Below, in pieces: positions 8,671-12,868 of a DNA stretch of 12,868 nucleotides. Below the pieces are notes generated by a model. It was not told where the DNA came from and ran no database searches. It saw nothing but the letters and a program-made list of their open reading frames with translations. Each line of letters starts with the position of its first letter. Within the stretch, counting starts at the first letter, position 1. Position numbers and translations under genes: made by a program. Source of the DNA: Pelagophyceae sp. CCMP2097 (lineage: Eukaryota > Sar > Pelagophyceae); the NCBI GenBank assembly GCA_026770575.1, contig MU657964.1, forward strand, positions 4,591-17,458. The letters run 5' to 3'.

Positions 8671-9290
8671 GGGTTCTGGGACCCTCCTCCCCCACCTCCG
8701 GTGGGCTAACAGGAGGTCGACTTTTAGACAGGGTGCGAGCTGGGGCAGGGTCTGGGACCCTCCCCCCTGGCCTAATCGCGTCGTTGCGGCGGACGACTGA
8801 CGAGTACGCCGGTGCGGCCGACCTCGCTTCCGACCTCCTGGACAAGAAGAACGGCGGCGTGATTAAAAAGAACGACGTCTTTAAGGACGTCTCGGGCCAC
8901 TTGAACGCCGCGGGCCGCGTCATCGTCGCGCGGTTGAAGACGCACCTCGAGGTCGTCTACGGCGGCAGCGCTGGCAAGACGCGGACACCAACCGGCTTCA
9001 TCGACCTCCTGATCAAGGCCGAGATCGCGGCCCAGCTGCCGGTGCCGCCGCCGCCGCCGGGCGCCCCACAAACCAATAATCAAATCCTGCCTATTGCCTT
9101 TTTGAAAATTGTGTCTCGGCGCGAGCACGGCCCTCGTCCCGCGAGTCATTCAGCAACGTTGTGTGACGCCTGTGGCACGTCGCGCGGGTCTTTTCCAGGG
9201 TCTGACACCCCGCTGGGGGAGGGTCCCAGACCCTCCCACCCCCACCGAATTGGCGCGTCGAGCCGCGCAGGGAGGGTCTGGGACCCTCCC
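8671..9290. repeat. Dispersed GGGTCTGGGACCC palindromic motif
   Basis: Copies lie at 8671-8693 (GGGTTCTGGGACCC form), 8747-8767, 9217-9237 and 9270-9290, with a degenerate one near 9197. The last two are 21-nt palindromes (9-nt arms, 3-nt loop) and are exact inverse copies of each other. They bracket the segments of the E5 interior, including the coding-like fragment. Confidence 0.65.
8769..9069 (+). pseudogene. Protein-coding-like fragment inside E5
   Basis: About 100 codons read as a plausible globular protein (ADLASDLLDKKNGGVIKKND, then KDVSGHLNAAGRVIVARLKT, FIDLLIKAEIAAQLPV and a short Pro run). The frame continues on both sides only into low-complexity sequence made by the GGGTCTGGGACCC repeats. 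I do not recognise the parent gene. The fragment has no own start or stop of quality, so it is best seen as a captured exon piece. It could alternatively be an exon of an unrecognised element-encoded gene. Confidence 0.45.
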
Positions 9291-9525
9291 TGCCCACCTA
9301 CCGACACCCTCCCCCCTGAAGGACCGTGCTCGTCATCTCCACGCTACTCCTAGGTGCGCTTACTCGAAGCGCGGCGTCCTTTGCCCTTGGAAACCGTTCG
9401 GTCTCTGTGGCTCATTGTTTGACTCTGCTCGTCCGCGCCCTGCTCGTCCACGACACGCGTCGCGTAAGCTTCCCCCCTGACCTACCGTGCCCGCAAGATA
9501 AAATGGGACTTGGATATTGTGTTAA

Positions 9526-9705
9526 AGCTTTATTACAAGAGCGCGCCGGAGGCACACGGAGGACCCGAAGGATACAGCCAAATCCCATTGCAATGCCCAC
9601 GTAAATAATTGAAATTATTTAACTAATCGCTGAACTTTCAAATCCTCCTTGTCTTTATTTTTATTATTTCATTTCTTATTGAGCTATTTATTTTATCTTT
9701 TTTTT
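9526..9705 (-). other. AT-rich stretch with A-rich tail on the minus strand
   Basis: Read on the minus strand, about 9705 to 9630 is A-rich (A8, then AGATAAAATAAATAG and similar). It follows directly after the tRNA-like sequence, as the tail of a retroposed small RNA would. The part nearer E5 has no recognised content beyond the short palindrome AATAATTGAAATTATT at 9604-9619. Confidence 0.4.
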
Positions 9706-9880
9706 GCGGCCGACCAGATTCGAACCTGTGACCAAAAACTTCTTCTATGATGATTCCAATGAGGCTCCTGCTCGACCTCAACTCCCAATTTTAGCCCAGA
9801 TTCGTCGAACCTGTGACCAAAAACTTCTTCTATGATGATTCCAATGAGGCTCCTGCTCGACCTCAACTCCCAATTTTAGC
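9706..9880 (-). repeat. Tandem duplicate of a tRNA-like (SINE-like) sequence
   Basis: Two 75-bp copies (9721-9795 and 9806-9880) are identical and are spaced 85 bp apart. On the minus strand the first copy ends GGTCACAGGTTCGAATCTGG followed by TCGGCCGC. This closely resembles a tRNA variable loop, T-arm and acceptor, with a B-box-like GGTTCGAATCT at 9726-9716. AGCCTCATTGG upstream resembles a degenerate D-arm/A box. I could not fold a complete cloverleaf, and no matching 5' acceptor strand was found. The second copy has its B box broken by a 3-nt insertion. A retroposed tRNA pseudogene or SINE piece is the best reading; a working tRNA is unlikely. Confidence 0.5.
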
Positions 9881-9970
9881 AATCGCATCAACCACCAATC
9901 GCTAAATCGGCCGAGTTGCTGTTTTTTTCTTCCCAAAGGTGGAACCTCACGGATGGACCCGGGGACTGAC

Positions 9971-10003
9971 AAACAAACAGACAGACGGACGGACAGACAG
10001 ACA
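9971..10003. repeat. (CAGA)-type microsatellite
   Basis: A run of ACAGAC/GGAC tetranucleotide units lies at the outer boundary of the left 113-bp inverted repeat. The inverse TGTCTGTC run marks the same boundary of the right copy at the window edge. Confidence 0.75.
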
Positions 10004-10100
10004 TAATTGCCCCTGGTAATCCTTCAATCAAAGGACCCGAAGGGCCCTTGCCGTAAACTGACGTTGAATAAACGGCAAGGACCCTTCGGGTCCTCAAAAA
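9988..10100 (+). repeat. Left copy of 113-bp inverted repeat flanking the SCFD2-like gene
   Basis: It is the inverse of 12756-12868 at 112 of 113 positions; the only difference is at 9991, in the microsatellite. It contains a hairpin with 23-nt arms, 10032-10054 and 10072-10094 (one mismatch), beginning AGGACCCGAAGGG and ending CCCTTCGGGTCCT, around a 17-nt loop. The right copy touches the window end, so the full repeat may be longer. Confidence 0.85.
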
Positions 10101-10121
10101 TTTAGATAACTTTCAGCTTTA
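10097..10121 (-). repeat. Copy of the E3 left end, inverted
   Basis: On the minus strand this is identical over 25 bp to 7428-7452 (core AAAGCTGAAAGTTATCTAAA). It overlaps the inner edge of the left 113-bp repeat by 4 bp and is absent from the inner edge of the right copy. Confidence 0.7.
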
Positions 10122-10132
10122 AGTAATAGGAA

Positions 10133-10160
10133 CTCCCCTACGATTCAATTGTAGGGGGAG
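10133..10160 (+). promoter_or_regulatory. Small hairpin just upstream of the SCFD2-like start
   Basis: The arms CCCCTAC (10135-10141) and GTAGGGG (10151-10157) pair around a 9-nt loop, and the 3' arm ends 28 nt before the ATG. It lies in the presumed 5' leader or promoter. The preceding TAGGAACTCCCCTACGATTC also vaguely resembles the E1/E4 terminus, so it may instead be an element remnant. Confidence 0.3.
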
Positions 10161-10185
10161 GCTAAGCGGAGGCCGCGCGGCGACC

Positions 10186-12526
10186 ATGGTCGACGTTTCG
10201 GGGCGGAGCGTGGAGGCGCTGGCCCGGGCGGTGTGCGAGGAGCAGGACGCCCTCAGCTGCGGCGGCGGCGGCTGCGCGGTGTACCTGGACGCGGCGGCGA
10301 CGGACGTGGTACGCTGGGCAGGCGGCCTGCGCTGGGCGACGCGCGAGCTGCGCCTCGCACCCGGCGCCGTGCGCGCCCTCGAGGTGGCGGACATCGCGCC
10401 GCCCCAAATGCCTGCGACACAGCGCGGCGCCCTCGTCGTCGCCGTGTCGTGCTGCGACGACGGCGGCGGCGGCCTCGAGCGGCACCTGCGCCGGCTCGTG
10501 GCGCAGCAGGCGCGCGAGGTCGCGCGGCGGGCGGCGGCGCCCGGCGCGGCCGCGTGGCGGGGCGCGCTGGGCAAGTGCGTCGTGCTCCGCCGCGCCGCCG
10601 ACGCCGCGCCTGCGGACGACGCCGACGACCGGGCGCTCGAGGCGTCGCTGGACCGCCTCTTCCGCGATGAGATCCTCGGCCTCTTGCGCAAAGGCGGCAT
10701 CCCGACGGGCGAGGCGCTCGCGCCGGGGCACGTGGTCGTACGGAGAGTGGCCTTGCACATCGTACCCGTGCTCTCGCGCCTGCCCCGCGGCTTCGGGGCC
10801 GGCGAAGCGGACTCGGGCGCAGCGATGTCCGACCTGCCGCCGCTCTTCACGCTGGCGGCGTCGGGCGCGGCGCGGTGCTTCCCCGTGCTCGCGGCCGAGC
10901 TGCCGCCGGGCGCGCGCGCGGGCGGCGCGTTCCGCGCCGACGAGGTCGCGCCAGCGCGGCGCGCCGAGCTGAAGGACCTCGCGCGCGAGGTGCGCCGCGC
11001 GCTGGCGCAGCTCGGCCTCGACGCGCGCAGGCGCGTCTGGGCGCTCGGCGCGACTTCCGCGCTCGTCGGCACGGCCGTCGTCGCCGACCTCGACGCCGAA
11101 TTCGAGCGCGCCGAGGGCGCCGCGCCGCCGTTCTTCGCGCGGCCGCGCGACGCGGCGTCGCTCGTGCTTTTAGACCGCACGTGTGATCTCGCCTCGGTGC
11201 TCGCGCTCGCCGACTGCGGCGTCGTCGCGCGCGCGCTGCTGACCTTTCGCGCTGACGCGCCGCCCGGCGCCGCCGCGCCGCCGCGGTGTGACGTCGCGCT
11301 GCGCATGCCGCGGTGGACGTGCGCCGCCGCGGCGCTGCCGGCCGCGGCGACGACGCCTTTGCCGGCGCTCGAGAAGATCGAGGCGGCGTGGCCCGCGGCG
11401 CCGGCGCTTTCCGACGGCGCGGCGCGCGACCTCCTCCGCCGCGTTTCGGCGGCGACGCACGACGCGGGCCTCGCGCTCCTCGCGGACGAGTGCCGCGCCG
11501 CCGCCGTCCAAGCCGGCCGCCCCGCCGCGCCGCCCAAGGCCGGCAGGGGCAGGGGCGCCGAGCTCGACGCGCAGCTCAAGGCACTCGTCGCGACGGCGCC
11601 CCGCGACGGCGTTTTTGCGGCATGGGGCGACGACGATGGCGGCGGCTTCCACGGCGGCGGCTGCGCGGCCCTCGCGCCGCTTTCGGCGGCGGCCATCGAG
11701 GCGGCGCAGCGGACGTCGAAGAAGTCCAAGTCGACGTTTGACGACGTGGCCGGCCTCGAGGGGCTGCAGCTGCGGCTGCTGGGCGCGGGCGCGGGCCACG
11801 ACGAGCTCGCGGGCGTCCTCGCCGACGCCGTGGCGCGCGCCCCGGGCAGTGCCAGGCTCGCGATGACGCGCGACGACGCCGCGCGCCTCGCGCTGCGCGG
11901 CGCCGCGCTCTGCGCCGCAGAGGGCCGCGACGCGCTCGGCGACGAGGCGCGCGGCCGCCTCGCCGCCGCCAACGTCGTCGACGACGACGCCGCCTTCGAC
12001 GTCCTCGAGCAGCTCGGCGCCGCCGCGGCCGCCGGCAGCACCGCGCGGCGGTCGCTCGGCGCCGACGCCGCCGCGCCGCGGCCGCTCGTCGCCGACCTCG
12101 TGCGCGGCCTCGTCGACCGGCGGCCCGTCGTAGGTGCGACCGTGGCGGACCGCGCGCCGTGCCGAACACGACGGCGTAGGTCTGGCGCACGTCGGGGGCG
12201 CGCTGGAGTCGTTTGGCGCGGCCCTGGGCGGCGCCGTGGGCCTCGGCCGCCTGGGCCGCCTGGGCCGCGGCCTGCTGCAGCGCGCAGCCAAGCGCGCGGG
12301 ACAGCCCGCCGACGACGGCGCCGTCGTCGTCGTCTTTGTTGTTGGCGGGATTACAGTCGACGAGGTCCGCGCCGTCGCCGACGCCCTCCGCGACGCCGCC
12401 GCAAACGACGACGCCGATGCGCCGCGACGGCCGCAATTCGTCCTCGCCGGGACCTGCATATCGACGCCGGACGGCGTCGCGCGCGCCCTCCTCCAGACGG
12501 CGCGAAGAGGGCGCTCGATACCATAG
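10186..12526 (+). CDS. SCFD2: SCFD2-like Sec1/Munc18-family protein
   Basis: The protein belongs to the SM (Sec1/Munc18) family, whose members bind SNAREs and guide vesicle fusion at cytosolic membrane faces. SCFD2 is a poorly characterised branch. The model has exon 1 at 10186-12133, a 46-nt intron, exon 2 at 12180-12526, and 764 residues; animal SCFD2 is somewhat shorter, near 680. Family landmarks appear in order. CAVYLDAAATDVVRW (about 30-44) matches the N-terminal VYLDA-type strand of SCFD2. HIVPVLSRLP (191-200) and ARCFPVLAAELP (229-240) follow. LVLLDRTCDL (326-335) is the family LVD-R-DL signature. FVVGGITVDEV (702-712) is the conserved C-terminal Sec1 motif. The start has a good eukaryotic context (GACCATGG). 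Low-complexity Ala/Gly/Asp linkers around 355-470 and the extreme GC content inflate its length. It reads away from genes A-C and sits between 113-bp inverted repeats. Confidence 0.85.
12134..12179 (+). other. 46-nt intron in the SCFD2-like gene
   Basis: The segment starts GTGCGACCG and ends GACGGCGTAG. Removing it moves translation from frame 1 to frame 2 after residue 649, creates Gly650 across the junction (G|GT), and links the main body to the exon carrying FVVGGITVDEV. Without it, frame 1 degenerates into an Arg/Pro-rich shadow. The donor resembles that of the gene A intron. A sequencing frameshift is the alternative, but the precise GT-AG fit favours an intron. Confidence 0.72.
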
Positions 12527-12580
12527 TAATACTAGTAGGAATTCCTAGTAGTAGGATTCCTACTAGTACTAGTAGGACCA
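12527..12580. repeat. Palindromic ACTAGTAGGA repeats after the SCFD2-like stop
   Basis: Alternating ACTAGTAGGA and TCCTAGTA/TCCTACTAGT units begin within a few bases of the TAG stop and can form hairpins, for example AGTAGGA/TCCTACT around a single T. The run could affect 3' end formation or be a decayed insertion footprint; no evidence decides between these. Confidence 0.5.
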
Positions 12581-12708
12581 CTGGCAGAATCGACCAATCC
12601 GCGACGTGACCTAATCCCTAACTTTTGACTTTTTTCTCAGGGAACTCCAAATCCCGGAGGAGAGGGCAAACCAAAAACCGGAGGGGATTAGATTCTATGT
12701 CCGATTGT
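12581..12708. other. 3' flank of the SCFD2-like gene
   Basis: I see no gene here. GGAGGAGAGG and CCGGAGGGGATT give a mild purine-rich character, and TGACTTTTTTCTCAGGGAAC resembles a pyrimidine tract plus AG. No poly(A) signal stands out. Confidence 0.4.
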
Positions 12709-12755
12709 CTTGCCGTTTACCGTCTTGCCGTTTACCGTTTTTGGCCGTTTACCGT
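12709..12755. repeat. 15-bp tandem repeat CTTGCCGTTTACCGT
   Basis: Two perfect copies (12709-12723 and 12724-12738) are followed by a diverged third (GGCCGTTTACCGT, 12743-12755). The unit resembles the CTTGCCGTTTA part of the hairpin in the adjoining 113-bp repeat, which suggests local slippage from that sequence. It is absent at the equivalent inner edge of the left copy. Confidence 0.75.
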
Positions 12756-12868
12756 TTTTTGAGGACCCGAAGGGTCCTTGCCGTTTATTCAACGTCAGTT
12801 TACGGCAAGGGCCCTTCGGGTCCTTTGATTGAAGGATTACCAGGGGCAATTATGTCTGTCTGTCTGTC
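12756..12868 (-). repeat. Right copy of 113-bp inverted repeat (reaches window edge)
   Basis: It is the inverse of 9988-10100 with one mismatch. Its hairpin arms are 12762-12784 and 12802-12824. The window ends inside the TGTCTGTC microsatellite, so the outer limit is unknown. Confidence 0.85.

Larger units (their letters stand above)
8622..9525. mobile_element. E5: 904-bp element with perfect 41-bp inverted ends and captured sequence
   Basis: The ends 8622-8662 (starting TTAACACAATATCC) and 9485-9525 are perfect inverse copies over 41 bp, so the element is young or under constraint. Inside, a coding-like stretch (8769-9069) is bracketed by repeated palindromic GGGTCTGGGACCC motifs. A second GC-rich patch (about 9320-9470) follows. 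No transposase is visible. It may be a non-autonomous, gene-capturing element comparable in layout to Pack-type elements. Confidence 0.68.

Noticed and set aside
9326..9604. 92-aa plus-strand ORF with a hydrophobic start
   Set aside because: Its second half reads through the E5 terminal repeat, whose inverse at the other end yields the same peptide, so it is not an independent gene.
9706..9787. Functional tRNA gene
   Set aside because: No complete cloverleaf or matching 5' acceptor strand was found, and the T-stem has mismatches; called tRNA-like only.
10119..12041. 640-aa minus-strand ORF, and 429-aa ORF at 11170-12459
   Set aside because: They are Ser/Ala/Arg low-complexity antisense shadows of the SCFD2-like gene, which has clear SM-family motifs on the plus strand.

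Overview
The window looks like nuclear DNA from a GC-rich unicellular eukaryote, most likely a protist alga; a stramenopile/pelagophyte-type genome would fit, but that is inference. The evidence is intron-interrupted coding regions with very short GT-AG introns (46, 65 and 67 nt), no bacterial ribosome-binding sites or operon overlaps, one clearly eukaryote-specific gene (a Sec1/Munc18-family protein of the SCFD2 type), and AT-rich inverted-repeat elements set among very GC-rich genes.

Layout. Positions 1-6007 hold three consecutive minus-strand genes. Gene A (1-1111, runs off the left edge) is spliced and lies in a reading frame where the edge and an intron hide it from simple ORF searches. 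Gene B (3120 down to 1591) has 509 codons and a strongly acidic middle. Gene C (6007 down to 3240) has two exons and 900 codons. I recognise no family for any of the three. Positions 6008-10185 form a roughly 4.2-kb gene-poor region made almost entirely of inverted-repeat-bounded elements. Five of them (E1-E5, 6207-9525) follow one another with gaps of only 1-20 nt. They have AT-rich ends, and E1, E3 and E5 have GC-rich cores; E5 carries what looks like a captured gene fragment. After E5 comes a tRNA-like tandem repeat with an A-rich tail. Positions 10186-12526 hold the SCFD2-like gene on the plus strand, with a 46-nt intron near its 3' end. It lies between two 113-bp inverted repeats (9988-10100 and 12756-12868, 112/113 identical), each containing its own 23-bp-arm hairpin. 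The right copy reaches the window edge.

How it fits together. The SCFD2-like protein is expected to act in SNARE-dependent membrane traffic. Nothing links genes A-C to it functionally; they point away from it across the repeat region. The most notable features are the end-to-end chain of inverted-repeat elements, the near-identical inverted repeats around a conserved host gene, and the three unrecognised same-strand genes. All alignments were done by eye, so coordinates of repeat ends may be off by a base or two.
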